From assembly GCA_900553635.1 (NCBI GenBank), contig USDU01000005.1:1-29522 (forward strand): a stretch of 29,522 bases of DNA, given 5' to 3'. This DNA comes from an uncultured Lachnospiraceae bacterium (GTDB taxonomy: Bacteria > Bacillota_A > Clostridia > Lachnospirales > Lachnospiraceae). A program made the position numbers and the translations under genes. The notes under the pieces are model-generated. The model saw nothing but the letters and a program-made list of their open reading frames with translations, made no database searches and had not been told where the DNA came from. Shown here in pieces: positions 1 to 7,961 of the stretch (the first letter of the stretch is position 1; the number at the start of each line of letters is the position of its first letter).

Positions 1-2413
1 TGGCTGTCATAGCGATAATGGGAATCGTCTGCCCAAGAGGATTGGAGCTGTTGCGGATGGTCCGTGTAGCCTCGTATCCGTTCATGACCGGCATCTGGAT
101 ATCCATGAGAATCAGATCGTAATCGCCGGGACGGGCAGAAGCGAAGGCGTCGCAGAGTTCCTTTCCGTTTGGATAGATATCGCAGGAGACATGCCACAGC
201 TCCAGAATGGACTTGAGGATTTCCGCATTTAACGCATTGTCTTCGGCACATAAGAGCTTCATCCCTGCAAGACGGGCGGAAGCGTCGGCACTATCCGGGG
301 CGTTGGGCTTACTTCCTGACATTGTTTCCTCGTTAATCCGAAATTCCAGAAAAACATCAAAGCAGGTTCCCTTGCCGGGGGTACTGTCTATCTGAATCGC
401 GCCGCCCATCATATCCACAAGACTCTTGGTAATCGCCATGCCGAGGCCGGTACCGGACACCTTATTGGTGACGGAATCCTCCGCGCGTACAAAGGGTTCG
501 TAGATATGCTCGAGAAAATTTGCTTCTATACCGATACCATTATCCTTTATGGTAAATTGGTAACGGGCATAGGAATGGAGCGTGCGGGGAAGCTCGCGGA
601 TGTGAAAGTCGATGGAGCCGCCCTCCGGGGTGTATTTCACAGCGTTACTCAGGATATTTACGAGAATCTGGCGAAGCTTAGTAGGATCACCCTCGATATG
701 CTCATGCAGGATTTCATCCTTATAAATGGAAAAAGTCTGCTTCTTCTGGACTGCCTGAGGACGGATAAGCATTTCAATCTGCTCAATCTGTTCGGAGAGG
801 TTGAGAGGTTCCGGATGCAGATGGGTCTGTCCGCTTTCGATTTTGCTCATGTCGAGGATATCATTGATGATTCCAAGCATATACTGGCTGGAAGACTGAA
901 TCTTGCGGGCATATTCTTCCGTTTTTGCCGGGTCGTGGGCGGCGTGCAGAAGGAGGCTGGAGATTCCCATAATGGCGTTCATGGGCGTCCGTATGTCGTG
1001 GGACATATTGGACAGGAAAGCACTCTTGATCTGGTTGGCAGTATTGGCGGCCTGAAGGGCTGCTTCGATATCCGCCCGAATCTCCTGTTCATGGGTACGG
1101 TTGGAAAATTCAAAGATCAGCAGGTTATTCTGCCCGTCGAGAATGTGAAAGACAGATTTCTGGAACAGGGAGGGCGCGGAAGCGCCGGGCGTCCGAAGCT
1201 GACACTCCATGACACGGGAACCGCCGTTTGGCATCTGCATCAGATCTTCGATGGGAAAGTCTAACGTTTCCGGGGAAGGCTCCAGCTCCTGAATCGCGAA
1301 GAGCGGATGAGCGCTGGTGTGGGAGATGCCGAAGACACGCTCAATATTGGGGCTGACATACACGGTCTGTCTTTGGCTGACATCAATCATAATATAGACA
1401 TTATCCAGATTCTGAAGCATGATATCGGACATAATGTCGCGCCAGAAGAGCTCCTGATTTTTCTGGGAAATGGTCTGCTGATAGGACATAAACATGAAAA
1501 TGACAGCCAGCGCCAGAATCACGACGCAGGTGAAGCCCACCATCAGAGTGGTGGTTTTCTGGACGATCAGCATATCACTGTCGATGATATCCGCCGGAAT
1601 CATGGAGACAAGGAGCCAGTCGGAGAAATCGGTGGGCTGATATACCAGATAGTATTTTTCTCCATTTAAAAGATAACTGCACTGGCCAAAAGTGTTGGCC
1701 GCCCAGTCTGCCTGCACCTTCTGATAGGTGGCATGGGAAAATTCCGCGTCAGCCAGATAATTCAGCAGATTCTTACCGATGGGCTTGGTGGGAGAATCAG
1801 AAAAGATAACATTTCCGCTCAGATCCGTAATATAGCAGGTTGCCTGTCCGTGGAAGGCGGACGCACCAAGGGCCGCGTTCAGGGCGTCCGAGTTGTAGGA
1901 TACGGCGAGCGCGTCATAGGAGAAGCCGTTATAGGTACCGGAATCGACCGGAATAGCGAAAAGCAAAAAGGGTTCCTGGTTCTGAGTGTCCGCGTTTACG
2001 ATAACGTTTTCCTGCTTACTGATAAGCTTGCCCCATGCGGAGCCGAAGGACATGGTCCCGGCTGCGCCTTCGGGCGTACACCATTCACCGGCAGTGTTTA
2101 TAAAGTAGAAATCAGTGAATTTCCAGGAGAGCTTCCAATCGTCAACGAAGGAGACAATAGCCTCAGGAGTATCCGCGTTACTGTCGATATAATCTTCAGA
2201 CATGGCAAGCAGATCCCACTGCTCATTTACAATCTGGGAGAACTTGTTGTTCACCTGAGAATAAACTTCGCGGAGATTGGTGGTACTGGTCAGATAAATG
2301 CGGTTGTCCACGCGGCTCATATAGTCCCGCAGAATAAAAATGACTGCGGCTGCTGTCAGCAGAATCGCGGTGAACAGTAGAAGCAGGTATTGTTTTTTCC
2401 TGTTTTTGTCCAT
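1..2413 (-). CDS. Hybrid sensor histidine kinase / response regulator (C-terminus beyond window)
   Basis: The reverse strand is open from an ATG at 2411-2413 to the window edge, giving about 804 residues. It looks like a membrane two-component kinase fused to a receiver. A first membrane segment lies at about residues 10-27 and a second at about 289-309. They enclose an extracellular sensor of roughly 260 residues, Cache-like by size and placement only. A PAS-like stretch (about 320-430) follows. The kinase core has the phospho-accepting His472 in SHDIRTPMN, the N box NILSNAVKY (about 590), DNGIGI and GTGLGMAI (about 655). A receiver begins near residue 717 with the acidic pair in CAEDN and phospho-acceptor Asp771 in LMDIQMP. 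Domain order TM-sensor-TM-HisKA-HATPase-REC is typical of hybrid kinases. More domains, such as a second receiver or Hpt, could lie past the edge. The ligand cannot be told. It diverges from spoVT. Confidence 0.93.
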   Translation of the reverse strand, partial: MDKNRKKQYLLLLFTAILLTAAAVIFILRDYMSRVDNRIYLTSTTNLREVYSQVNNKFSQIVNEQWDLLAMSEDYIDSNADTPEAIVSFVDDWKLSWKFTDFYFINTAGEWCTPEGAAGTMSFGSAWGKLISKQENVIVNADTQNQEPFLLFAIPVDSGTYNGFSYDALAVSYNSDALNAALGASAFHGQATCYITDLSGNVIFSDSPTKPIGKNLLNYLADAEFSHATYQKVQADWAANTFGQCSYLLNGEKYYLVYQPTDFSDWLLVSMIPADIIDSDMLIVQKTTTLMVGFTCVVILALAVIFMFMSYQQTISQKNQELFWRDIMSDIMLQNLDNVYIMIDVSQRQTVYVSPNIERVFGISHTSAHPLFAIQELEPSPETLDFPIEDLMQMPNGGSRVMECQLRTPGASAPSLFQKSVFHILDGQNNLLIFEFSNRTHEQEIRADIEAALQAANTANQIKSAFLSNMSHDIRTPMNAIMGISSLLLHAAHDPAKTEEYARKIQSSSQYMLGIINDILDMSKIESGQTHLHPEPLNLSEQIEQIEMLIRPQAVQKKQTFSIYKDEILHEHIEGDPTKLRQILVNILSNAVKYTPEGGSIDFHIRELPRTLHSYARYQFTIKDNGIGIEANFLEHIYEPFVRAEDSVTNKVSGTGLGMAITKSLVDMMGGAIQIDSTPGKGTCFDVFLEFRINEETMSGSKPNAPDSADASARLAGMKLLCAEDNALNAEILKSILELWHVSCDIYPNGKELCDAFASARPGDYDLILMDIQMPVMNGYEATRTIRNSSNPLGQTIPIIAMTA

Positions 2414-2461
2414 ATAAAAAGAGCCCTTTCCGGGGAAATGGTATCGGTGGTGTTTACATGG

Positions 2462-2490
2462 AGTATAACAGGAAATTACAGGAAAAACAA
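2462..2490 (-). promoter_or_regulatory. Vegetative promoter of the hybrid kinase gene
   Basis: Read on the reverse strand, TTGTTT (2485-2490) and TATACT (2462-2467) are exactly 17 bp apart. A TGT precedes the -10, giving an extended -10 form. The start codon lies about 50 bp downstream. This is a motif match only. Confidence 0.6.
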
Positions 2491-2519
2491 TGTCTTTTTC
2501 CGGAAAAAGAAAGACATTG
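2488..2519. repeat. Nested inverted repeat between divergent kinase and spoVT genes
   Basis: CAATGTC (2488-2494) and GACATTG (2513-2519) form the outer arms. Inside is the perfect 16-bp palindrome CTTTTTCCGGAAAAAG (2494-2509). It overlaps the -35 element of the kinase promoter. It has no T tract placed like a terminator, so an operator is the more likely role. The binder is unknown. Confidence 0.5.
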
Positions 2520-2569
2520 CCGGACAAAATGTGACAATGAAATTTGGCGGTTGTGCAATAAAAATTTCT

Positions 2570-2598
2570 GTATATTTTTGCTGGATTTCCACATAATA
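2570..2598 (+). promoter_or_regulatory. Sigma-G-type forespore promoter of spoVT
   Basis: GTATA (2570-2574), a 17-bp spacer and CATAATA (2592-2598) match the forespore sigma-G pattern (GNATR, 17-18 bp, CATNNTA as known from Bacillus). The start codon is 41 bp downstream. In B. subtilis spoVT is transcribed by sigma-G, so motif and gene agree. Confidence 0.65.
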
Positions 2599-2638
2599 AC
2601 TCCAAAGCTTAATGTTTGCATTGGAGGAAAATACGATT

Positions 2639-3187
2639 ATGAAAGCAACGGGAATTGTGCGGCGGATAGACGATCTGGGCAGAGTGGTAATTCCGAAAGA
2701 GATACGCAGGACGCTCCGTATCCGGGAGGGCGATCCGCTGGAAATTTTTACGGATCGGGAAGGGGAAATTATTCTGAAGAAATATTCGCCCATCGGCGAG
2801 CTTGGGACCTTCGCGAAGGAGTATGCGGACAGCCTGGGACAGGTTCTGGGGCTTCCGGTTTGTATCTGCGACCGGGATACAGTGATCGCGGCTGCAGGCG
2901 GTGCGAAAAAGGATTATCTGGGAAAATCCATCAGCCCGGGACTGGAAAAGCTGATAGAAGCCCGGGAAAATCAGCAGACAGAGACGGGCGATAAAAAGCT
3001 GGTGCGCATTGTGGAAGATGATCCGGAGGAACCGGCAGCCGAAACGATCTGCCCGATTATCGCAGAGGGCGACGCCATCGGCGCAGTACTCCTGTTTACC
3101 CGGGATCCGAAGCAGAAAATGGGCGAAACCGAGCGGAAGCTTGCCCAGGCAGCCGCGAATTTTCTGGGGCGGCAGATGGAGAATTAG
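2639..3187 (+). CDS. spoVT: Stage V sporulation protein T, AbrB-type transcription regulator
   Basis: This 182-residue protein matches SpoVT over its whole length (B. subtilis SpoVT is about 178 residues). It is a forespore transcription factor that adjusts sigma-G-dependent gene expression and affects coat, germination and resistance. Residues 1-50 (MKATGIVRRIDDLGRVVIPK at the start, then REGDPLEIF) form the swapped-hairpin AbrB DNA-binding domain. Residues 55-180 form the GAF-like domain, including the family stretches SLGQVLGLPV, KKDYLGKSIS and the closing LGRQME. The ATG at 2639 is preferred to one 27 bp upstream because TTGGAGG at 2621-2627 is well spaced and the known family begins MKATGIVRRIDDLGR. 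It stands alone behind a sigma-G-like promoter, and its presence implies an endospore former. Confidence 0.97.
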   Translation: MKATGIVRRIDDLGRVVIPKEIRRTLRIREGDPLEIFTDREGEIILKKYSPIGELGTFAKEYADSLGQVLGLPVCICDRDTVIAAAGGAKKDYLGKSISPGLEKLIEARENQQTETGDKKLVRIVEDDPEEPAAETICPIIAEGDAIGAVLLFTRDPKQKMGETERKLAQAAANFLGRQMEN

Positions 3188-3207
3188 ACAATTTATGTTT
3201 AAAATAA

Positions 3208-3236
3208 TTGACGTTATGCCGGTTTCTGTTTAAAAT
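3208..3236 (+). promoter_or_regulatory. Vegetative promoter of the zinc-ribbon gene
   Basis: TTGACG (3208-3213) and TAAAAT (3231-3236) are 17 bp apart; each matches the consensus at five of six positions. The start codon is 32 bp downstream, with GGGAGG in between. Confidence 0.65.
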
Positions 3237-3267
3237 ATGAAACAATAGAGAATGGGAGGCATAAAAT

Positions 3268-3537
3268 ATGTATTACGTACCCGAAGGAACCAAAGAATGC
3301 GGTTTCTATGAATGTAAAAAATGTGGCAACCGCTTTTTATCCCTGCAGACCATGCAGCGGATCCCATGCCCGGACTGCGCGATGGATATCGATTATGAGA
3401 TCGGGCCGGACGAATCTATGGAAGACATGATGGATACGGCGGAGCTTATCGAGAAGCTGGAGGGTGAGGAAGAGATAGAAAGAATGGATGGACTCTTAAG
3501 CCTGGCAGTCACTGGTGGTGATTGTGAGTGGATTTAA
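3268..3537 (+). CDS. Small acidic zinc-ribbon protein of unknown function
   Basis: This 89-residue protein has two CxxC knuckles, CKKC near residues 17-20 and CPDC near 35-38. They are spaced as in a four-cysteine zinc ribbon, so one Zn2+ is probably bound. The rest is strongly acidic (for example EKLEGEEEIE), suggesting a protein-protein rather than DNA contact. I do not recognise a named family. A strong GGGAGG site about 10 bp before the ATG, a dedicated promoter and a following terminator support a real, singly transcribed gene. It has no evident functional link to spoVT or to the sugar operon. Confidence 0.8.
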   Translation: MYYVPEGTKECGFYECKKCGNRFLSLQTMQRIPCPDCAMDIDYEIGPDESMEDMMDTAELIEKLEGEEEIERMDGLLSLAVTGGDCEWI

Positions 3538-3584
3538 TGAAAAAATTGCACAAAAAATAGAATTGAAAATTTGCAAAACTGACG

Positions 3585-3622
3585 AAAAAAGCAGGGAGTG
3601 GGAAAAACTTCTTGCTTTTTTT
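3585..3622 (+). terminator. Intrinsic terminator after the zinc-ribbon gene
   Basis: Bases 3585-3599 and 3607-3621 pair over 15 positions (two G-U), with a 7-base loop and a T-rich descending arm. It ends the zinc-ribbon transcript. It overlaps the proposed -35 of the next operon, so one of the two assignments may be imprecise. Confidence 0.65.
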
Positions 3623-3640
3623 CGTGAAAGAGACTATGAT
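3612..3640 (+). promoter_or_regulatory. Candidate promoter of the sugar-uptake operon
   Basis: TTGCTT (3612-3617) and TATGAT (3635-3640) are 17 bp apart, predicting transcription start near 3647. Two repressor palindromes begin about 8 bp after that start, which fits a repressed sugar operon. The -35 sits inside the upstream terminator arm, which lowers certainty. Confidence 0.55.
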
Positions 3641-3654
3641 AGAAGCATAAGAAC

Positions 3655-3682
3655 TGGAAACGTTTCCAATGAAACGTTTCCA
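3655..3682. promoter_or_regulatory. Two tandem LacI/CcpA-type operators
   Basis: TGGAAACGTTTCCA (3655-3668) is a perfect palindrome with a central CG. TGAAACGTTTCCA (3670-3682) contains the second palindrome, GAAACGTTTC. Their centres are 14 bp apart. The central-CG form is typical of LacI-family operators and close to a CcpA cre box. The LacI-type gene at 6868 is the obvious local candidate; CcpA could share the sites. Confidence 0.8.
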
Positions 3683-3729
3683 AAACGGATTCCAACAAGG
3701 AATTCCACCATGAACGGGAGGAAATCATT

Positions 3730-5076
3730 ATGAACAAGAAACTCTTAGCCCTGACACTGAGCGGCGCTCTGGCAGTTTCCATGCTGGCAGGCTGCGGCGG
3801 ATCTTCCAACGGAGGAGACACGTCTACATCTACAGATACTAAGGCAGATACCACAGAAGCAAGCGGAGCAGAAGGCTCTGTATACTATCTGAATTTCAAA
3901 CCGGAGCAGGATCAGCAGTGGCAGGATCTGGCAAAGGCTTATACCGACGAGACCGGCGTACCGGTAACCGTTGTAACAGCGGCATCCGGTAACTATGAGA
4001 CCACTCTGATGAGTGAGATGGGCAAGAGCGGCGCTCCGACCCTGTTCCAGGTAAACGGACCGGTAGGTCTGGCGAACTGGAAGGATTACTGCTATGACCT
4101 GGCAGGATCCGATATCTACGGACAGCTGACCAGCGATAACTACGCGCTGAAGGAAGACGACACCGTATACGGCATCGCATATGTAATCGAGTCCTACGGA
4201 CTGATTGTAAATAAGACACTGCTGGAGAAGGCAGGCTACACTATTGACGATATCCAGTCCTTCGCGGATCTGAAAAAGGTAGCCGAGGATATCACAGCAC
4301 GCTCCTCTGAGCTTGGCTTTGCGGCATTTACCTCTGCAGGTATGGACGGCTCCTCTGACTGGAGATTCAAGACCCATCTGGCAAACCTGCCGATTTACTT
4401 TGAGTATCAGACCGATGGTATCAGCAGCACAGACGCCATCAAGGGAACCTACCTGGACAACTACCGCGATATGTGGGATCTGTACATCAACAACAGCACC
4501 TGCGATCCGAAGGAGCTTTCCGCTAAGACCGGCGACGACTCCAGAAACGAGTTCCTGGCAGGCGACGCAGTCTTCTTCCAGAATGGTTCCTGGGAGTACG
4601 CGAACCTGACAGGCGACGGCGGTTATACCGATGACGACCTGGCTATGATTCCGATTTATATCGGCGCTGGCGACGAGGCAAATCAGGGTCTCTGCACCGG
4701 TACAGAGAACTATTGGTGTGTGAACAACCAGGCAGACGAGGCAGATATTAAGGCAACTCTGGACTTCATGAACTGGTGTGTAACCTCTGAGCTGGGAACC
4801 AAGACCATGGCTGATGAGATGGGCTTCGTTATTCCGTTCAAGGGCGCGCAGGAATCCAAGAACCTGTTTGTAAAGCAGGACGCAGAGTACACCGCAGAAG
4901 GCAAGACTCCGGTATCCTGGAACTTCACCACCATGCCCTCTGAGGAGTGGAAGAACGGCGTAGGCCAGGCTCTGACTGCATACGCAGCAGACCAGACCGA
5001 CGCAAACTGGGCAGGCGTTGTATCCGCATTCGTTGACGGATGGGCAACCGAGTACCAGATGGCAAACGGCCAGTAA
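3730..5076 (+). CDS. ABC transporter sugar-binding lipoprotein (family 1 solute-binding protein)
   Basis: This 448-residue extracellular protein captures an oligosaccharide and delivers it to the permeases encoded next. A lipoprotein signal (MNKKLLALTLSGALAVSMLA) ends at the lipobox LAGC, so Cys22 is the lipid anchor. A Ser/Thr/Gly/Asp linker runs to about residue 48. The mature part has the two-lobed MalE-like plan with many aromatic residues (for example NYWCV, SWNFT), suited to stacking on sugar rings. GGGAGGA at 3718-3724 sets the start. A malto-oligosaccharide substrate is inferred from malQ in the same run, not from the protein itself; other alpha-glucosides or galactosides remain possible. 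Codon use is strongly biased (GGC, GCA, CTG, AAG), as in highly expressed genes. A hairpin separates it from the permease genes. Confidence 0.93.
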   Translation: MNKKLLALTLSGALAVSMLAGCGGSSNGGDTSTSTDTKADTTEASGAEGSVYYLNFKPEQDQQWQDLAKAYTDETGVPVTVVTAASGNYETTLMSEMGKSGAPTLFQVNGPVGLANWKDYCYDLAGSDIYGQLTSDNYALKEDDTVYGIAYVIESYGLIVNKTLLEKAGYTIDDIQSFADLKKVAEDITARSSELGFAAFTSAGMDGSSDWRFKTHLANLPIYFEYQTDGISSTDAIKGTYLDNYRDMWDLYINNSTCDPKELSAKTGDDSRNEFLAGDAVFFQNGSWEYANLTGDGGYTDDDLAMIPIYIGAGDEANQGLCTGTENYWCVNNQADEADIKATLDFMNWCVTSELGTKTMADEMGFVIPFKGAQESKNLFVKQDAEYTAEGKTPVSWNFTTMPSEEWKNGVGQALTAYAADQTDANWAGVVSAFVDGWATEYQMANGQ

Positions 5077-5100
5077 AAGAAAGAAACTATTTTAAGGGGC

Positions 5101-5128
5101 GGGCAGTTCATACTTGCCTGCCCTTTTT
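5101..5128 (+). terminator. Intra-operon hairpin with T tract after the binding-protein gene
   Basis: GGGCAG (5101-5106) pairs with CTGCCC (5118-5123), followed by five Ts. It lies between the binding protein and first permease with no new promoter evident. Such a partial terminator or 3' stabilising hairpin lets the binding protein be made in excess over the membrane subunits. Confidence 0.6.
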
Positions 5129-5163
5129 CTACTCAATTTTAACTCAGAAAGGAGTGCAGAATC

Positions 5164-6015
5164 ATGGAAAAAGCGATCAAACGCTGGTCGCCCCTTTTTG
5201 TACTGCCCACGCTTCTGGCTTTTACAATTGGATTTATCATTCCCTTCTTTGAGGGACTGTATCTGTCCTTCTGCCAGTTCACGACAGTAAAAAATGCGAA
5301 ATTCACAGGCTTTGGAAATTATAAAAAAATCTTTTCCGACCTTACATTTTTAAGCTCCTTTAAGTTTACCGTGCTCTTCGCGGTGGCCTCCATTGTGCTG
5401 ATTAACGTCATTGCCTTTGCGCTGGCGCTGCTTCTGACACGGAAGCTTAAGGGTACCAATATTTTCCGTACGATTTTCTTTATGCCGAACCTGATCGGCG
5501 GTATCGTGCTGGGATATATCTGGCAGATTCTGATCAACTGTGTGCTTTCCATTGTAGGACAGCCGCTTTTGGCACTGAACAGCTCCGCAGGCTACTGGGG
5601 ACTGATTATTCTTATGTGCTGGCAGCAGATTGGTTACATGATGATCATCTATATCGCGGGACTGCAGAATGTCTCCGATGACCTGCTGGAGGCAGCCCAG
5701 ATCGACGGAGCGACGCCCTGGCAGACTTTATGGAAGGTGAAGCTTCCTATGGTTATGCCGTCCATTACCATCTGCGTATTCCTGACGCTGACCAACTCCT
5801 TCAAGCTCTTTGACCAGAACCTGGCACTGACCGGAGGAGATCCGAACCATATGACAGAGATGCTGGCGCTGAACATCTATCAGACCTTCTACGCAAGGGC
5901 AGGCGCCCAGTGGAAGGGTCTCGGCCAGGCCAAGGCCGTACTGTTCTGCCTGCTGGTTATCGTAATTTCCGTGCTCCAGCTGCGGGCTACACGTAAGAGG
6001 GAGGTGCAGCAGTAA
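5164..6015 (+). CDS. ABC sugar transporter permease, MalF/UgpA type
   Basis: This 283-residue inner subunit forms half of the sugar channel. It shows about six hydrophobic segments, the first at about residues 13-35 (VLPTLLAFTIGFIIPFF). The cytoplasmic EAA loop reads EAAQIDGATPWQTLWKVKLP from residue 176, the ATPase docking element. Length is typical of the Firmicutes MalF class, without the long periplasmic loop of the enterobacterial protein. GAAAGGAGTG ends about 10 bp upstream of the ATG. The second permease starts 1 bp after its stop, so the two are translationally coupled and should form a heterodimer. Confidence 0.95.
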   Translation: MEKAIKRWSPLFVLPTLLAFTIGFIIPFFEGLYLSFCQFTTVKNAKFTGFGNYKKIFSDLTFLSSFKFTVLFAVASIVLINVIAFALALLLTRKLKGTNIFRTIFFMPNLIGGIVLGYIWQILINCVLSIVGQPLLALNSSAGYWGLIILMCWQQIGYMMIIYIAGLQNVSDDLLEAAQIDGATPWQTLWKVKLPMVMPSITICVFLTLTNSFKLFDQNLALTGGDPNHMTEMLALNIYQTFYARAGAQWKGLGQAKAVLFCLLVIVISVLQLRATRKREVQQ

Positions 6016-6016
6016 G

Positions 6017-6859
6017 ATGAGAAAGAAAAAACAGATACAGGATACCGTCATGGTAGTGTTCCTGAGCATTCTGGCGCTGTTGTACGTCTATCCGATCGTC
6101 ATGATTCTCTTTAACTCTGTAAAGAGGGAGACGGCGATTACCACCTCCGGCGCGTTCACCCTGCCGACGGCGGACACCTTCGCAGGTCTGGCGAACTACG
6201 CCAACGCGATTGCCTCCAAGGGCTTTTTACAGAGCTTAGGCTACAGCCTTCTGATTACCATCACCTCTGTGGCGGCGATTCTTGTCTGCTGCTCCATGTG
6301 CGCCTGGTACATCACCCGGGTAAAGGGAAAGCTGTCAAAGATTCTGTATTACCTGTTTGTATTTTCCATGGTCGTACCCTTCCAGATGGTGATGTTCACC
6401 CTGTCCCAGACAGCGGATTCCTTAAACCTTAACAAGCCCTGGAATATCTGGATTATCTACCTGGGCTTCGGAGCGGGCCTGGCAGTTTTCATGTTCGCGG
6501 GCTTTATGAAATCCATTCCCCTGGAGGTAGAGGAAGCGTCCATGATCGACGGCTGCAATCCGCTGCAGACCTTCTTCCTGATTGTACTTCCCATGCTGAA
6601 GCCGACCCTGGTATCCGTAGGAATCCTGGAGGCCATGTGGGTATGGAACGATTACCTTCTGCCGACCCTGGTACTGGATATTAAGAATTATAAGACCATT
6701 CCTATGTTGATCCAGTATTTCCGCGGAAGTTATGGTAAAGTAGAGATGGGTCCCATGATGGCAAGCATTATGTTAACCGTAATTCCCATTGTTATCGTAT
6801 ATCTGCTGGGCCAGAAACACATTATCAAAGGAGTGGCTGCGGGAGCAGTTAAGGGATAA
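6017..6859 (+). CDS. ABC sugar transporter permease, MalG/UgpE type
   Basis: This 280-residue protein is the partner of the preceding permease. A first membrane segment lies at about residues 11-33, and about five more follow. The EAA loop reads EEASMIDGCNPLQTFFLIVL from residue 172. The C-terminal GAVKG is common in MalG-type subunits that meet the ATPase. The ribosome site AGAGGGAGGTG lies inside the end of the upstream gene. The LacI-type regulator gene begins 8 bp after its stop, which shows that transport and regulation share a transcript. Confidence 0.95.
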   Translation: MRKKKQIQDTVMVVFLSILALLYVYPIVMILFNSVKRETAITTSGAFTLPTADTFAGLANYANAIASKGFLQSLGYSLLITITSVAAILVCCSMCAWYITRVKGKLSKILYYLFVFSMVVPFQMVMFTLSQTADSLNLNKPWNIWIIYLGFGAGLAVFMFAGFMKSIPLEVEEASMIDGCNPLQTFFLIVLPMLKPTLVSVGILEAMWVWNDYLLPTLVLDIKNYKTIPMLIQYFRGSYGKVEMGPMMASIMLTVIPIVIVYLLGQKHIIKGVAAGAVKG

Positions 6860-6867
6860 ACATACAG

Positions 6868-7878
6868 ATGACAATCAAAGACATTGCGAAGGAGTCCGGA
6901 TACGCGGTGGGCACGGTGTCCCGTGTACTCAATAATCATCCGGATGTATCGGAAAAAGCGCGAAAGACCATTATGGCGGTGGTGGAAAAGCACCATTTCA
7001 AATTAAACAGCAACGCCAAGCACTTGAAGCAGCAGGCCAGCAGCGGAATCGCGATTATCGTGAAGGGTTCCCAGAATATGCTGTTCGCATCCATCGTGGA
7101 GCGGCTGCAGCGGCTTTTAAGCGAGAAAAAGTATGCTTCCTTCATCTACTATATCGGTGAGGAGGAAAACGAGGTGGAGCGTGCCGAAAGGGTATGCCTG
7201 GAGCGGCATCCCTTGGGGATTCTCTTTCTGGGAAGCGACCTGGAATTCTTCAAAGAGCGGTTTGACCGGCTGGAGATTCCCTGCGTGCTGGTTACTAACT
7301 CGGCGGCGGAGCTGGGCTTTGACAATCTCTCCAGTGTCAGTACAGACGACGAGGCAGGCGCGCAGGCAGCGGTAGCGCATCTTCTGAAGCTGGGCCACCG
7401 GAACATCGGTATCCTGGGCGGCTATATGGAAAAGTCCCATGCGGCCCATACCCGATACAAGGGCTGTGAAAAGGCCTTTGCGGAGCAGGGCATGAAGCTG
7501 GAGCCCGGTCGGCAGTACCGGTCGGCGTTCTTTTCCATGGAGGAGGGCTATCACGCCATGGAGCAGCTGTTTGAGCAGATGCCGGATCTGACAGCGGTAT
7601 TTGCCATGGCAGACGTGCTGGCAGTGGGCGCTATCCGCGCCATCCGGGACCGGGGACTGCGGGTGCCGGAGGACGTCTCGGTGATGGGCTTTGACGGAAT
7701 TGAACTGGGAAATTATCTTTCTCCGCGGCTCACTACGGTGCGCCAGGCCAGAGAAAGGATAGCCGACCGGAGTCTGGAAATTCTGCTCTCGGACATTGCG
7801 GGAGAGCGTCCGGCGGTGCATGAGCTTCTTCCCTTTGATATCGTGGAGGGAGAGAGCGCGGCGAAAATCGCCCGCTAA
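6868..7878 (+). CDS. LacI-family transcriptional regulator, probable local repressor
   Basis: This 336-residue protein has a LacI helix-turn-helix at residues 1-45 (MTIKDIAKESGYAVGTVSRV, then a hinge leading into a KHHFKLN-type segment). A periplasmic-binding-protein-like effector domain follows from about 60 to 330, with the family motifs VSTDDEAGAQAAVAHLLKLG, HRNIGILGG and a closing LSPRLTTVRQ. It is embedded in the operon between permease and ATPase genes. The tandem palindromes at 3655-3682 are of the type this family binds, so autoregulated repression released by a sugar ligand is the likely scheme. It is not CcpA on context: it sits inside a transport operon and lacks the CcpA-type start as far as I can judge. 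Confidence 0.93.
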   Translation: MTIKDIAKESGYAVGTVSRVLNNHPDVSEKARKTIMAVVEKHHFKLNSNAKHLKQQASSGIAIIVKGSQNMLFASIVERLQRLLSEKKYASFIYYIGEEENEVERAERVCLERHPLGILFLGSDLEFFKERFDRLEIPCVLVTNSAAELGFDNLSSVSTDDEAGAQAAVAHLLKLGHRNIGILGGYMEKSHAAHTRYKGCEKAFAEQGMKLEPGRQYRSAFFSMEEGYHAMEQLFEQMPDLTAVFAMADVLAVGAIRAIRDRGLRVPEDVSVMGFDGIELGNYLSPRLTTVRQARERIADRSLEILLSDIAGERPAVHELLPFDIVEGESAAKIAR

Positions 7879-7961
7879 GACAGAACAGAAGATAGGTAAC
7901 GGTGAAGATATGGAATAATTACGGTGTACGCCTCAGGCGGACATGGTAAGGAGGAAGAAAA

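Noticed and set aside
506..2380. Several forward-strand open frames
   Set aside because: They run opposite the hybrid kinase, whose reverse frame holds complete histidine-kinase and receiver motifs.
2458..2994. Forward frame overlapping the start of spoVT
   Set aside because: It is out of frame with SpoVT and has no domain or ribosome site.
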